A stretch of 64,000 bases of DNA from Enterobacter hormaechei subsp. xiangfangensis (lineage in GTDB: Bacteria; Pseudomonadota; Gammaproteobacteria; Enterobacterales; Enterobacteriaceae). The notes under the pieces are model-generated. The model was not told where the DNA came from and searched no databases. It worked only from the letters and a program-made list of their open reading frames with translations. Positions 26,244 through 42,668 of the stretch are shown here, in pieces; positions within the stretch are counted from its first letter, which is position 1, and the number at the start of each line of letters is the position of its first letter. The position numbers and the translations under genes are program-made. The DNA is taken from positions 248,001-312,000 of the forward strand of contig NZ_CP017183.1 of assembly GCF_001729785.1 (NCBI RefSeq), in the 5' to 3' direction.

Positions 26244-26360
26244 AACGCTCGCACATTTTCACTTTTTCGTATCATTGTGGATAAGTCTGTGTGTAAAAAG
26301 GTATAAGGCGGGGTTTTGCTGTGGAATGCAGCAGTCAGTCATTTTTCTGTCATTTAGCGG

Positions 26361-26388
26361 TTGCGGCCAGCGGAGAACTCCCTATAAT
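26361..26388 (+). promoter_or_regulatory. rRNA operon promoter P1
   Basis: A -35 TTGCGG (26361-26366), a 16 bp spacer and a perfect -10 TATAAT (26383-26388) are followed by a GC-rich discriminator (GCGCCTCC). This arrangement is typical of stringently controlled rrn P1 promoters. The AT-rich segment at about 26338-26358 is a plausible UP element, and Fis sites would lie further upstream. Confidence 0.9.
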
Positions 26389-26469
26389 GCGCCTCCATCG
26401 ACACGGCGGATGTGAATCACTTCACAAACAACCCGGTCGGCTGAAGAGAAAAAATCCTGAAAATCAGGG

Positions 26470-26497
26470 TTGACTCTGAAAGAGGAAAGCGTAAAAT
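26470..26497 (+). promoter_or_regulatory. rRNA operon promoter P2
   Basis: A -35 TTGACT (26470-26475), a 16 bp spacer and a -10 TAAAAT (26492-26497) lie 109 bases after P1, as in E. coli rrn operons. Confidence 0.88.
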
Positions 26498-26535
26498 ACG
26501 CCACCTCGCGACAGAGCGCTGAGGCGCGTCGCAAC

Positions 26536-26547
26536 TGCTCTTTAACA
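26536..26547 (+). promoter_or_regulatory. boxA antitermination site of the rRNA leader
   Basis: TGCTCTTTAACA is the consensus boxA that loads NusB-S10 for ribosomal antitermination. A second copy (TGCTCTTTAAAA) lies ahead of 23S at 28458-28469. Confidence 0.9.
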
Positions 26548-26551
26548 ATTT

Positions 26552-28268
<1,717 letters not shown>

Positions 28269-28308
28269 GAAAAGTAAATAGCAAGGCGTCTTGCGATTGA
28301 GACTGTAC

Positions 28309-28384
28309 GTCCCCTTCGTCTAGAGGCCCAGGACACCGCCCTTTCACGGCGGTAACAGGGGTTCGAATCCCCTAGGGGACGCCA
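28309..28384 (+). tRNA. gltV: tRNA-Glu (anticodon UUC)
   Basis: The 76-base cloverleaf starts GTCCCCTTCG and ends with encoded CCA. The acceptor stem GTCCCCT/AGGGGAC pairs. The anticodon loop CTTTCAC carries UUC at 28343-28345, and the GTTCGAATC T loop is present. It is the single tRNA in the 16S-23S spacer, as in E. coli rrnE (gltV). Confidence 0.97.
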
Positions 28385-28566
28385 CTTGCTGGTTCGTGAG
28401 TGAAAGTCACCTGCCGTCATATCTCAAAACTGACTTGCGAGTCACGTTTGAGATATTTGCTCTTTAAAAATCTGGATCAAGCTGAAAATTGAAACGACAC
28501 ACAGCTCATGTGTGTTCGAGTCTCTCAAATTTTCGCAATCAGAAGTGAAACATCTTCGGGTTGTGA

Positions 28567-31471
<2,905 letters not shown>

Positions 31472-31541
31472 ACAACGCCGAAGGTGTTTTGGCGAACGAG
31501 AGACAGACACGATTTTCAGCCTGATACAGATTAACAGAATT

Positions 31542-31661
31542 TGCCTGGCGGCTTTAGCGCGGTGGTCCCACCTGACCCCATGCCGAACTCAGAAGTGAAA
31601 CGCCGTAGCGCCGATGGTAGTGTGGGGTCTCCCCATGTGAGAGTAGGGAACTGCCAGGCAT
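31542..31661 (+). rRNA. rrfE: 5S ribosomal RNA
   Basis: The 120-base gene runs from TGCCTGGCGGC to CTGCCAGGCAT, whose ends pair to form helix I. There is one 5S copy and no distal tRNA. Confidence 0.97.
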
Positions 31662-31672
31662 CAAACAAGAAG

Positions 31673-31702
31673 AACCCCGTACCGTAAGGTGCGGGGTTTT
31701 TT
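31673..31702 (+). terminator. Terminator of the rRNA operon
   Basis: The stem ACCCCGTACC/GGTGCGGGGT closes with a GTAA tetraloop and one U-G pair. It is followed by six T. It lies 12 bases after 5S. Confidence 0.93.
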
Positions 31703-31710
31703 GCTTTTGT

Positions 31711-31754
31711 TTTTCTCCCTCTCCCTGTGGGAGAGGGCCGGGGTGAGGGCATCA
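31711..31754. repeat. Dispersed palindromic element, copy B
   Basis: The core CCCTCTCCCTGTGGGAGAGG (31717 on) is followed by GCCGGGGTGAGGG. The whole 44-base interval is identical to copy D at 37789-37832. It lies just after the rRNA operon terminator, in the rrnE-metA gap. Confidence 0.85.
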
Positions 31755-31832
31755 AACCGCACCGTCCCCTCCTTGAAACTTTCTCACCTTACGCTTGCAG
31801 GCTCGACATTAACCCCGTTTCTGGGTATCGTT

Positions 31833-31864
31833 AGCTGTCTGGATGTCTAAACGTTTATACGTAT
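31833..31864 (+). promoter_or_regulatory. MetJ operator (four met boxes) of metA
   Basis: Four consecutive 8 bp units AGCTGTCT, GGATGTCT, AAACGTTT and ATACGTAT approximate the AGACGTCT met box. They end 19 bases before the metA start. MetJ with S-adenosylmethionine represses metA in E. coli; the same is inferred here. Confidence 0.85.
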
Positions 31865-31883
31865 GCTGTGAGGATTTAAGGTT

Positions 31884-32813
31884 ATGCCGATTCGGGTGCA
31901 GGACGAGCTACCAGCCGTCAATTTCTTGCGTGAAGAGAATGTCTTCGTAATGACAACTTCGCGTGCTTCTGGTCAGGAAATTCGCCCGCTGAAGGTGCTG
32001 ATCCTTAATTTGATGCCAAAGAAGATCGAAACAGAGAACCAGTTCCTGCGTTTGCTCTCCAACTCTCCGCTTCAGGTTGATATCCAGCTGCTGCGCATTG
32101 ACGCGCGTGAGTCACGCAACACGCCTGCTGAGCATCTGAATAACTTCTACTGTAATTTTGAAGATATTCGCGATGAGAATTTCGATGGGCTGATCGTCAC
32201 CGGCGCACCGCTGGGTCTGGTGGAATTTAATGACGTTGCCTACTGGCCACAGATCAGGCAGGTGCTGGAGTGGGCAAAAGATCACGTCACGTCCACCTTA
32301 TTTGTCTGTTGGGCGGTACAGGCCGCACTGAATATCCTCTATGGCATTCCCAAGCAAACCCGCAGCGACAAACTTTCTGGCGTATACGAACACCACATTC
32401 TTCACCCGCATGCGCTGCTGACGCGTGGTTTCGATGACACTTTCCTGGCCCCGCATTCTCGCTACGCCGATTTTCCGGCACAGCTGATCCGCGATTATAC
32501 CGACCTGGAAATCCTGGCCGAAACGGAAGACGGCGATGCCTACCTGTTCGCCAGTAAAGACAAACGCATCGCGTTCGTTACCGGCCATCCTGAGTACGAT
32601 CCGCATACCCTCGCGGCAGAGTATTTTCGTGACGTTGAAGCAGGTCTGAATCCGGACGTCCCGTACAACTATTTCCCGAAAAACGATCCACAAAACACGC
32701 CTCGGGCAACATGGCGTAGTCATGGAAATTTGCTGTTTACCAACTGGCTCAACTATTACGTCTACCAGATTACGCCGTACGATCTTCGCCACATGAATCC
32801 GACGCTGGAGTAA
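31884..32813 (+). CDS. metA: Homoserine O-succinyltransferase
   Basis: The 309-residue enzyme equals E. coli MetA in length. It activates homoserine with succinyl-CoA in the first committed step of methionine synthesis. The catalytic nucleophile is the Cys of [15 protein letters not shown] (residue 142), with His235 and Glu237 in TGHPEYD. MetA is also known as a heat-labile protein that limits growth at high temperature. Met boxes precede it and a terminator follows. metH, for the last methionine step, lies 6 kb downstream. Confidence 0.98.
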   Translation: MPIRVQDELPAVNFLREENVFVMTTSRASGQEIRPLKVLILNLMPKKIETENQFLRLLSNSPLQVDIQLLRIDARESRNTPAEHLNNFYCNFEDIRDENFDGLIVTGAPLGLVEFNDVAYWPQIRQVLEWAKDHVTSTLFVCWAVQAALNILYGIPKQTRSDKLSGVYEHHILHPHALLTRGFDDTFLAPHSRYADFPAQLIRDYTDLEILAETEDGDAYLFASKDKRIAFVTGHPEYDPHTLAAEYFRDVEAGLNPDVPYNYFPKNDPQNTPRATWRSHGNLLFTNWLNYYVYQITPYDLRHMNPTLE

Positions 32814-32857
32814 TCGTCTGCATTAAACGATCCTAAAGCGTTTCAGCTATTCAGATC

Positions 32858-32880
32858 AGGCACCTTCGGGTGCCTTTTTT
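32858..32880 (+). terminator. Terminator of metA
   Basis: AGGCACC/GGTGCCT stem with a TTCG tetraloop, followed by six T. Confidence 0.93.
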
Positions 32881-32960
32881 ATTTCCGAAATCCTGTTCAA
32901 CATACCAGGAAACTTTAACTCTATATTAATCATTAAGTTGCGTTGCAATTAAAATTAAAA

Positions 32961-33000
32961 TGGAAATTGTTTTTGATTTTGGAAAATTTATAGATAGTCT
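32961..33000 (+). promoter_or_regulatory. aceBAK promoter with IclR operator
   Basis: A -35 TTGATT (32973-32978), a 16 bp spacer and a -10 TAGTCT (32995-33000) match the positions of the E. coli aceB promoter. TGGAAATTGTTTTTG (32961-32975) resembles the IclR box and overlaps the -35. The surrounding 32881-33083 region is AT-rich and otherwise holds only the aceB leader. IclR is encoded just beyond aceK. Confidence 0.75.
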
Positions 33001-33083
33001 TAATTCTGCTGAGCGAAAACTACACAACGATCTTTCGCTCACATCGGGGGCGTGATTTTGGATCTTTGATGAGGAGCAGAACG

Positions 33084-34685
33084 ATGACTCAACAGGCAAC
33101 AACGGTCGATGAACTGACCTTTACCCAGCCGAATGGTGAGCAAGAACAGCAAGTTTTGACGGCAGAAGCGGTAGAGTTTCTGACTGAACTGGTGACTCGC
33201 TTTACGCCACAGCGTAATAAACTGCTGGCGGCGCGCATTCACCAACAGCAGGGGATCGATAACGGCAAGTTGCCAGGATTTATTTCGGAAACTGCTTCCA
33301 TTCGTCATGGTGATTGGAAAATCCGCGGAATCCCTGAAGATTTACAGGATCGTCGTGTGGAGATCACCGGCCCGGTAGAGCGCAAAATGGTGATCAACGC
33401 CATGAATGCCAACGTCAAAGTCTTTATGGCCGATTTTGAAGACTCGCTGGCACCGGACTGGCAGAAAGTTATCGACGGGCAGATCAACCTGCGCGACGCC
33501 GTCAATGGCACCATCAGCTATACCAACGAAGCCGGTAAAATTTACCAGCTCAAACCGAATCCGGCGGTGCTGATCTGTCGCGTACGCGGTCTGCATTTGC
33601 CAGAAAAACACGTCACCTGGCGCGGAGAAGCGATTCCGGGCAGCCTGTTCGACTTTGCGCTGTACTTCTTCCACAACCATAAGAACCTGCTGGCGAAAGG
33701 CAGCGGCCCCTATTTCTATCTGCCGAAAACCCAGTCCTGGCAGGAAGCGGCGTGGTGGAGTGAAGTTTTCAGCTACGCAGAAGACCGCTTCAGCCTGCCG
33801 CGCGGCACCATTAAGGCCACGCTGCTGATTGAAACCCTGCCTGCCGTATTCCAGATGCATGAGATCCTCCATGCGCTGCGTGACCATATTGTGGGCCTGA
33901 ACTGCGGCCGTTGGGATTACATCTTCAGCTACATCAAAACCCTGAAAAACCATGCCGACCGGGTATTGCCGGATCGTCAGGTTGTCACCATGGATAAACC
34001 GTTCCTCAGCGCCTACTCGCGCCTGCTGATTAAGACCTGCCACAAACGCGGCGCCTTTGCGATGGGCGGTATGGCGGCGTTTATCCCGAGCAAAGACGCA
34101 GAGCGTAACAATCAGGTGCTCAACAAGGTGAAAGCCGATAAAGAGCTGGAAGCCCGTAATGGCCACGACGGGACGTGGATTGCCCATCCTGGTCTGGCCG
34201 ATACGGCGATGGAAGTCTTTAACCGCGTACTCGGCGACAACAAAAACCAGCTGTTTGTCACCCGTGAAGACGATGCGCCAATCGCAGAAGAACAGTTGCT
34301 GGCGCCGTGTGCGGGCGAACGCACGGAAGAGGGGATGCGCGCCAACATTCGCGTCGCCGTGCAGTACATCGAGGCATGGATCTCAGGCAACGGCTGCGTG
34401 CCGATCTACGGCCTGATGGAAGATGCCGCCACGGCGGAAATTTCACGTACCTCCATCTGGCAGTGGATCCACCATCAAAAAACGCTCAGCAACGGCAAAC
34501 CGGTAACCAAAGCCCTGTTCCGTCAGATGCTGGCCGAAGAGATGCGGGTCATCCAGGACGAACTGGGCGAGCACCGCTTCAGCAGTGGGCGTTTTGACGA
34601 TGCTGCACGTCTGATGGAGCAAATCACCACCTCTGATGACTTAATCGACTTCCTGACCCTGCCGGGCTACCGCTTCCTGGCGTAA
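33084..34685 (+). CDS. aceB: Malate synthase A
   Basis: The 533-residue enzyme equals E. coli AceB in length. It condenses glyoxylate and acetyl-CoA to malate in the glyoxylate bypass. The TIM-barrel motifs [27 protein letters not shown] and [15 protein letters not shown] are present, with [15 protein letters not shown] containing the family signature. The start at 33084 follows GAGGAG. An extension to 33066 would include the Shine-Dalgarno and is rejected. It is the first gene of aceBAK. Confidence 0.98.
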   Translation: MTQQATTVDELTFTQPNGEQEQQVLTAEAVEFLTELVTRFTPQRNKLLAARIHQQQGIDNGKLPGFISETASIRHGDWKIRGIPEDLQDRRVEITGPVERKMVINAMNANVKVFMADFEDSLAPDWQKVIDGQINLRDAVNGTISYTNEAGKIYQLKPNPAVLICRVRGLHLPEKHVTWRGEAIPGSLFDFALYFFHNHKNLLAKGSGPYFYLPKTQSWQEAAWWSEVFSYAEDRFSLPRGTIKATLLIETLPAVFQMHEILHALRDHIVGLNCGRWDYIFSYIKTLKNHADRVLPDRQVVTMDKPFLSAYSRLLIKTCHKRGAFAMGGMAAFIPSKDAERNNQVLNKVKADKELEARNGHDGTWIAHPGLADTAMEVFNRVLGDNKNQLFVTREDDAPIAEEQLLAPCAGERTEEGMRANIRVAVQYIEAWISGNGCVPIYGLMEDAATAEISRTSIWQWIHHQKTLSNGKPVTKALFRQMLAEEMRVIQDELGEHRFSSGRFDDAARLMEQITTSDDLIDFLTLPGYRFLA

Positions 34686-34716
34686 TTCACCACATAACAA
34701 TATGGAGCATCTGCAC

Positions 34717-36021
34717 ATGAAAACCCGTACCCAACAGATCGAAGAGTTACAAAAAGAGTGGACCCAACCGCGCTGGGAAGGCATTCGCCGTCCGTACAGC
34801 GCAGAAGAAGTGGTGAAGTTACGCGGCTCGGTTAATCCGGAATGTACGCTGGCGCAGAACGGCGCGGCGAAAATGTGGGATCTGCTGCATGGGGGAGCTA
34901 AAAAAGGCTATATCAACAGCCTCGGCGCACTGACTGGCGGTCAGGCATTGCAGCAGGCGAAGGCCGGCATTGAAGCTATCTATCTTTCCGGCTGGCAGGT
35001 CGCGGCGGATGCTAACCTTGCCTCCAGCATGTATCCGGATCAATCTCTTTATCCGGCGAACTCGGTGCCGTCAGTGGTGGATCGGATCAACAATACCTTC
35101 CGCCGTGCGGATCAGATCCAGTGGGCCGCGGGTATCGAACCCCACGATCCGCGTTTTATAGACTATTTCCTGCCGATCGTCGCCGATGCGGAAGCCGGTT
35201 TCGGCGGCGTGCTGAACGCCTTTGAGCTGATGAAATCCATGATTGAGGCCGGTGCAGCGGCCGTTCACTTTGAAGATCAACTGGCGTCGGTCAAGAAGTG
35301 CGGGCATATGGGCGGGAAAGTGCTGGTACCAACCCAGGAAGCGATCCAAAAGCTGGTTGCCGCGCGTCTGGCTGCTGACGTGCTCGGCGTGCCGACGCTG
35401 GTGATTGCCCGTACCGATGCTGATGCGGCGGACCTGATCACCTCTGACTGCGATCCGTACGACAGCGAATTTATTACCGGCGAGCGCACCAGCGAGGGGT
35501 TCTATCGCACGCATGCCGGTATCGAACAGGCCATCAGCCGCGGTCTGGCCTATGCCCCTTACGCTGACCTAGTCTGGTGTGAAACCTCCACGCCGGATCT
35601 GGCGCTGGCGAAGCGTTTTGCCGATGCGATTCATGCGAAGTATCCGGGCAAGCTGCTGGCCTATAACTGTTCGCCGTCCTTCAACTGGCAAAAGAATCTG
35701 GACGATACCACCATCGCCAGCTTCCAGCAGCAGCTGTCGGATATGGGCTACAAGTACCAGTTCATCACCCTGGCGGGTATCCACAGCATGTGGTTCAACA
35801 TGTTCGACCTGGCGCACGCCTACGCGCAGGGCGAAGGCATGAAGCACTATGTTGAGAAGGTGCAGCAGCCAGAATTTGCGGCAGGCAAAGAGGGATATAC
35901 CTTCGTTTCGCACCAGCAGGAAGTGGGAACCGGCTACTTCGATAATGTGACCACGATTATTCAGGGCGGGGCCTCCTCCGTCACGGCATTAACGGGCTCA
36001 ACGGAAGAAGCACAGTTCTAA
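34717..36021 (+). CDS. aceA: Isocitrate lyase
   Basis: The 434-residue enzyme equals E. coli AceA in length. It splits isocitrate into succinate and glyoxylate. The catalytic KKCGHMGGK motif contains Cys195. The Mg-binding [14 protein letters not shown] segment ([19 protein letters not shown]) and [10 protein letters not shown] are present. The start at 34717 has GGAG at good spacing; a frame from 34702 is rejected. It lies 31 bp after aceB. A palindromic repeat separates it from aceK. Confidence 0.98.
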   Translation: MKTRTQQIEELQKEWTQPRWEGIRRPYSAEEVVKLRGSVNPECTLAQNGAAKMWDLLHGGAKKGYINSLGALTGGQALQQAKAGIEAIYLSGWQVAADANLASSMYPDQSLYPANSVPSVVDRINNTFRRADQIQWAAGIEPHDPRFIDYFLPIVADAEAGFGGVLNAFELMKSMIEAGAAAVHFEDQLASVKKCGHMGGKVLVPTQEAIQKLVAARLAADVLGVPTLVIARTDADAADLITSDCDPYDSEFITGERTSEGFYRTHAGIEQAISRGLAYAPYADLVWCETSTPDLALAKRFADAIHAKYPGKLLAYNCSPSFNWQKNLDDTTIASFQQQLSDMGYKYQFITLAGIHSMWFNMFDLAHAYAQGEGMKHYVEKVQQPEFAAGKEGYTFVSHQQEVGTGYFDNVTTIIQGGASSVTALTGSTEEAQF

Positions 36022-37832
<1,811 letters not shown>

Positions 37833-37847
37833 GGCGGCAATGCACGT

Positions 37848-38675
37848 TTAACGAATCCCACCATACGCCAGCGTCACCTCTTTCGCGGCCTTAATCACCA
37901 TCGCGCCCAGCTCGGTGACGCGGTCGTCGGTCATGCGTGAAATCGGCCCGGAGATGGAGATGGCGGCAAACGGCTCGCGGTGCTCGTCAAAAATGCAGGA
38001 CGCGAGGCAGCGCAGCCCGAGGGCATGTTCTTCGTCATCAAACGAATAGCCGCGCTTGCGGGTTAGAGCCAGATCTTCTTTCAGATGCACGGGCGACACC
38101 AGCGTGGCGTGGGTATAGGCGTGCAGCCCTTTACGGTGCAGCAGCCCCGTTACCTGCTCTTCGCTCAGCTGCGAGAGAAACGCTTTCCCTGCGCCAGAGG
38201 CGTGCATTGGCAGCTTGCCGCCAATCGGTGCGGACATGCGCATCAGCTGCGTACACTGCACCTGGTCGATAATAATCGCCTGGTGATCGCTCTGATCCAG
38301 TACGGCCAGGTTTACCGTCTCGCCGGACTCCTCCATCAGCTTGCGCAGAATCGGGTGGACAATCGCCAGCAGGTTGCGGCTTTGCAGGAAGCTGCTGCCG
38401 ACAATAAACGCATGCGCCCCCACCGCCCAGTGTCCCAGCTCGCCCACCTGACGCACGAAGCCGAGCTGCTGCATGGTGGTCAGCAGACGGTGCGTGGTGG
38501 AGTTCGGCAGGCCAGCCTGCTGCGCCAGCTCCGTCAGGGCCACGCTGCCGTGCGATTCGGCTATCCATTCCAGCAGCTTCAGGCCGCGCGTCAGGGATTG
38601 AACCTGTCCGCCAGGTTGTGCAGCGGTGGTTGCAGCAGGTTTTCTGCCGCGTTTAGCGGGAACGGTCGTAACCAT
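37848..38675 (-). CDS. iclR: Transcriptional repressor of the acetate operon
   Basis: The 275-residue protein matches E. coli IclR (274). The N-terminal winged helix-turn-helix (about 28-90) contains LLEWIAESHGSVALTELAQQ and NSTTHRLLTTMQQLGFVR. The C-terminal effector domain has ESGETVNLAVLDQSDH and KLPMHASGAGKAFL. It represses aceBAK and responds to glyoxylate and pyruvate. The start at 38675 follows AGGAG; a frame to 38708 is rejected. The gene is convergent with aceK and divergent from metH. Confidence 0.97.
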   Translation of the reverse strand: MVTTVPAKRGRKPAATTAAQPGGQVQSLTRGLKLLEWIAESHGSVALTELAQQAGLPNSTTHRLLTTMQQLGFVRQVGELGHWAVGAHAFIVGSSFLQSRNLLAIVHPILRKLMEESGETVNLAVLDQSDHQAIIIDQVQCTQLMRMSAPIGGKLPMHASGAGKAFLSQLSEEQVTGLLHRKGLHAYTHATLVSPVHLKEDLALTRKRGYSFDDEEHALGLRCLASCIFDEHREPFAAISISGPISRMTDDRVTELGAMVIKAAKEVTLAYGGIR

Positions 38676-38765
38676 GACGAACTCCTTTTTCTGTATCGTG
38701 GAAATCATTTTCGTTTTATTTGGTGGTTTTGCAACCGCTTTCCTGACTGATCGGAGGAGTGATAG

Positions 38766-38778
38766 TGAACATGTCTCA
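38766..38778 (+). promoter_or_regulatory. Candidate MetR site ahead of metH
   Basis: TGAACATGTCTCA differs at one base from TGAA, five bases, TTCA, the MetR recognition pattern. MetR with homocysteine activates metH in E. coli. The site ends 90 bases before the metH start, within the iclR-metH gap. Confidence 0.5.
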
Positions 38779-38868
38779 TGTTACCGCTGAGCGACTTTTC
38801 CACCCTGCGAGATTGTGCCAGTATGGAACGCAGCCTTTTGGCCTTGTTGAGCGTTGTCGGGAGCAAGT

Positions 38869-41800
38869 GTGAGCAGCAAAGTAGAGCAACTGCGTGCGCA
38901 GTTAAATGAACGAATTCTGGTGCTGGACGGCGGCATGGGCACCATGATCCAGGGTTATCGCCTGAGCGAAGACGATTTCCGCGGCGAGCGCTTTGCCGAC
39001 TGGCCTTGTGACCTGAAAGGGAACAACGACCTGCTGGTGCTCAGCAAGCCGTCCGTGATCAAGGATATCCACAACGCCTACTTCGAAGCGGGTGCGGATA
39101 TCGTTGAAACCAACACCTTTAACTCGACAACCATCGCCATGGCGGATTACCAGATGGAATCCCTGTCGGCGGAGATCAACTTTGAAGCCGCAAAGCTTGC
39201 GCGCGCCTGCGCCGACGAGTGGACGGCCCGCACGCCGGACAAGCCGCGCTACGTTGCCGGGGTGCTTGGCCCAACCAACCGCACCGCGTCGATTTCACCG
39301 GACGTCAACGACCCGGCGTTTCGTAATATCACCTTTGACCAGCTGGTTGTTGCCTACCGTGAATCGACCAGAGCGCTGGTGGAAGGCGGTTCCGATCTGA
39401 TCCTGATTGAAACGGTATTCGACACTCTCAACGCCAAGGCCGCGGTTTACGCGGTGAAAGAGGAGTTCGAGGCGCTGGGCGTCGACCTGCCGATCATGAT
39501 TTCCGGTACCATCACCGATGCCTCGGGGCGCACGCTTTCCGGCCAGACAACCGAAGCGTTTTATAACTCTCTGCGCCATGCCGAAGCGCTCTGCTTCGGC
39601 CTGAACTGCGCGCTGGGGCCGGACGAGCTGCGCCAGTACGTGCAGGAGCTTTCGCGCATCGCAGAGTGCTACGTCACCGCCCACCCGAACGCCGGTCTGC
39701 CGAACGCGTTCGGTGAGTATGATCTGGATGCCGACACCATGGCGGCGCAAATCCGCGAGTGGGCCGAATCTGGCTTCCTCAACATCGTCGGCGGCTGCTG
39801 CGGCACCACGCCGGAGCATATCGCCGCCATGAGCCGCGCCGTCGCCGGGCTTCCACCGCGCAAGCTACCCGAGCTTCCGGTAGCCTGTCGTCTGTCCGGC
39901 CTGGAGCCGTTGACCATCGGCGACGACAGCCTGTTTGTGAACGTGGGTGAGCGTACAAACGTCACCGGCTCCGCGAAGTTCAAGCGCCTGATCAAAGAAG
40001 AGAAGTACAGCGAAGCGCTGGATGTTGCTCGCCAGCAGGTGGAAAGCGGCGCGCAGATTATCGATATCAACATGGACGAGGGGATGCTCGACGCCGAAGC
40101 GGCGATGGTGCGTTTCCTCAACCTGATTGCCGGTGAGCCGGATATCGCCCGCGTGCCGATCATGATTGACTCCTCCAAATGGGACGTCATCGAAAAAGGG
40201 CTGAAGTGCATTCAGGGCAAAGGCATCGTTAACTCTATCTCAATGAAAGAGGGGGTCGATACCTTTATCCACCACGCGAAGCTGGTGCGTCGCTACGGGG
40301 CCGCCGTGGTGGTGATGGCCTTCGATGAAGTGGGTCAGGCCGATACCCGCGAGCGCAAGATTGAGATTTGCCGCCGCGCGTACAAAATTTTGACCGAAGA
40401 GGTGGGCTTCCCGCCGGAAGACATCATCTTCGACCCGAACATCTTCGCCGTCGCGACCGGCATCGAAGAGCACAACAACTACGCCCAGGACTTCATCGGC
40501 GCGTGTGAAGACATTAAACGCGAACTGCCGCATGCGCTGATCTCCGGCGGCGTGTCAAACGTCTCGTTCTCGTTCCGCGGCAACGACCCGGTTCGTGAGG
40601 TGATCCACGCCGTGTTCCTCTATTATGCCATCCGCAACGGGATGGACATGGGGATCGTCAACGCCGGCCAGCTGGCAATTTACGACGATCTGCCAGCCGA
40701 GCTGCGCGACGCCGTAGAAGACGTGATCCTCAATCGTCGTGACGACGCCACCGAACGCATGCTGGATCTGGCGGAAAAATACCGCGGCAGTAAATCTGAC
40801 GAATCAGCCAACGTTCAACAGGCCGAATGGCGCTCCTGGGATGTGAATAAGCGTCTGGAATACTCGCTGGTAAAAGGCATTACCGAGTTTATCGAGCAGG
40901 ATACTGAGGAAGCGCGTCAGCAGGCCGCCCGTCCGATTGAAGTGATCGAAGGGCCGCTGATGGACGGCATGAACGTGGTCGGCGATCTGTTTGGCGAGGG
41001 CAAAATGTTCCTGCCGCAGGTGGTGAAATCCGCCCGCGTCATGAAACAGGCGGTGGCGTATCTGGAACCCTTTATCGAAGCCAGCAAAGAGAAGGGCTCC
41101 AGTAACGGTAAAATGGTCATCGCCACCGTGAAGGGCGACGTACACGACATCGGCAAAAACATCGTTGGCGTGGTGTTGCAGTGTAATAACTACGAAATTA
41201 TCGATCTTGGCGTGATGGTCCCGGCGGATAAAATCCTCAGGACCGCGCGCGAAGTGAATGCGGATTTGATTGGTCTTTCCGGGCTGATTACGCCGTCGCT
41301 GGACGAAATGGTCAACGTGGCAAAAGAGATGGAGCGCCAGGGCTTCACCATTCCACTGCTGATTGGCGGGGCAACCACCTCGAAAGCCCACACGGCGGTG
41401 AAAATCGAGCAGAACTACAGCGGGCCGACGGTGTATGTCCAAAACGCCTCGCGCACCGTGGGCGTGGTCTCCGCGCTGCTGTCCGACACCCAGCGCGATG
41501 ACTTTGTCGCCCGCACCCGCAAAGAGTATGAAACCGTCCGCATTCAGCATGGACGTAAGAAACCGCGCACGCCGCCGGTTTCGCTTCAGGCGGCGCGCGA
41601 AAACGATCTGGCGTTCGACTGGTCCAGCTATACGCCGCCGGTCGCACACCGTCTGGGCGTGCAGGACGTGACGGCCAGCATCGAAACGCTGCGTAACTAC
41701 ATCGACTGGACGCCGTTCTTCATGACCTGGTCGCTGGCCGGCAAATACCCGCGCATTCTTGAAGATGAGGTGGTGGGCGAAGAGGCGAAGCGCCTGTTTA

Positions 41801-42552
41801 AAGATGCTAACGATATGCTCGACAGGCTGAGCGCAGAGAAAGCCCTCAACCCGCGCGGCGTGGTGGGGCTGTTCCCGGCGAACCGCGTGGGCGACGACGT
41901 GGAAATCTACCGCGATGAAACCCGCACCCATGTGCTGGCCGTGAGCCACCATCTGCGCCAGCAAACCGAGAAAGTGGGCTTTGCCAACTACTGCCTGGCG
42001 GATTTCGTCGCACCGAAACTCTCCGGTAAAGCCGACTATATCGGCGCCTTTGCCGTAACCGGCGGTCTGGAAGAAGACGCGCTGGCGGATGCGTACGACG
42101 GGCAGCACGATGATTACAACAAAATCATGGTGAAAGCGATTGCCGATCGCCTGGCGGAAGCCTTTGCCGAGTATCTGCACGAGCGCGTACGTAAGGTGCA
42201 CTGGGGCTACGCGGCGAATGAGAACCTCAGCAACGAGGAGCTGATCCGCGAAAACTACCAGGGCATTCGTCCGGCACCGGGGTATCCGGCGTGTCCGGAA
42301 CATACCGAGAAGGGCACTATCTGGAAACTGCTCGACGTGGAAGCGCATACGGGCATGAAACTTACCGAGTCGTTCGCCATGTGGCCGGGCGCGTCCGTTT
42401 CCGGCTGGTATTTCAGCCACCCGGACAGCAAGTACTTCGCCGTGGCACAGCTTCAGCGCGATCAGATTGAGGATTACGCTCTGCGTAAAGGCATGAGCGT
42501 GTCAGAGGTGGAACGCTGGCTGGCGCCTAATTTAGGCTACGACGCAGACTAA
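38869..42552 (+). CDS. metH: Cobalamin-dependent methionine synthase
   Basis: The 1227-residue enzyme equals E. coli MetH in length and transfers a methyl group from methyltetrahydrofolate through cobalamin to homocysteine. The homocysteine domain carries the zinc ligands Cys247 (GLNC) and Cys310-Cys311 (GGCCGTT). The folate domain contains [11 protein letters not shown]. The cobalamin domain has [12 protein letters not shown] with the cobalt ligand His759. The C-terminal activation domain has [15 protein letters not shown]. It starts with GTG at 38869 behind GGGAG. A TTG at 38854 in frame is rejected because it lies upstream of that ribosome binding site. Confidence 0.98.
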   Translation: MSSKVEQLRAQLNERILVLDGGMGTMIQGYRLSEDDFRGERFADWPCDLKGNNDLLVLSKPSVIKDIHNAYFEAGADIVETNTFNSTTIAMADYQMESLSAEINFEAAKLARACADEWTARTPDKPRYVAGVLGPTNRTASISPDVNDPAFRNITFDQLVVAYRESTRALVEGGSDLILIETVFDTLNAKAAVYAVKEEFEALGVDLPIMISGTITDASGRTLSGQTTEAFYNSLRHAEALCFGLNCALGPDELRQYVQELSRIAECYVTAHPNAGLPNAFGEYDLDADTMAAQIREWAESGFLNIVGGCCGTTPEHIAAMSRAVAGLPPRKLPELPVACRLSGLEPLTIGDDSLFVNVGERTNVTGSAKFKRLIKEEKYSEALDVARQQVESGAQIIDINMDEGMLDAEAAMVRFLNLIAGEPDIARVPIMIDSSKWDVIEKGLKCIQGKGIVNSISMKEGVDTFIHHAKLVRRYGAAVVVMAFDEVGQADTRERKIEICRRAYKILTEEVGFPPEDIIFDPNIFAVATGIEEHNNYAQDFIGACEDIKRELPHALISGGVSNVSFSFRGNDPVREVIHAVFLYYAIRNGMDMGIVNAGQLAIYDDLPAELRDAVEDVILNRRDDATERMLDLAEKYRGSKSDESANVQQAEWRSWDVNKRLEYSLVKGITEFIEQDTEEARQQAARPIEVIEGPLMDGMNVVGDLFGEGKMFLPQVVKSARVMKQAVAYLEPFIEASKEKGSSNGKMVIATVKGDVHDIGKNIVGVVLQCNNYEIIDLGVMVPADKILRTAREVNADLIGLSGLITPSLDEMVNVAKEMERQGFTIPLLIGGATTSKAHTAVKIEQNYSGPTVYVQNASRTVGVVSALLSDTQRDDFVARTRKEYETVRIQHGRKKPRTPPVSLQAARENDLAFDWSSYTPPVAHRLGVQDVTASIETLRNYIDWTPFFMTWSLAGKYPRILEDEVVGEEAKRLFKDANDMLDRLSAEKALNPRGVVGLFPANRVGDDVEIYRDETRTHVLAVSHHLRQQTEKVGFANYCLADFVAPKLSGKADYIGAFAVTGGLEEDALADAYDGQHDDYNKIMVKAIADRLAEAFAEYLHERVRKVHWGYAANENLSNEELIRENYQGIRPAPGYPACPEHTEKGTIWKLLDVEAHTGMKLTESFAMWPGASVSGWYFSHPDSKYFAVAQLQRDQIEDYALRKGMSVSEVERWLAPNLGYDAD

Positions 42553-42574
42553 CGTCACTTTTCCTTACAACAAA

Positions 42575-42602
42575 CAGGGCACCGCTATGGTGCCTTGTCT
42601 CT
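42575..42602 (+). terminator. Terminator of metH
   Basis: A nine-pair stem (42575-42583 with 42589-42597, one G-U) has a GCTAT loop and is followed by the T-rich stretch TCTCTTTCTT. The uridine tract is weak. Confidence 0.6.
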
Positions 42603-42668
42603 TTCTTACGTTTAAACCCTTATACTGAACCTCAGGAAAACGAATAACGATAAGGAGGAATGCCTACC

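Noticed and set aside
38854..38868. TTG start for metH
   Set aside because: It lies upstream of the GGGAG that serves the GTG at 38869, which gives the exact E. coli length.
40804..42420. Long antisense open frame opposite metH
   Set aside because: Shadow of a high-GC third-position gene; no ribosome binding site or family similarity.
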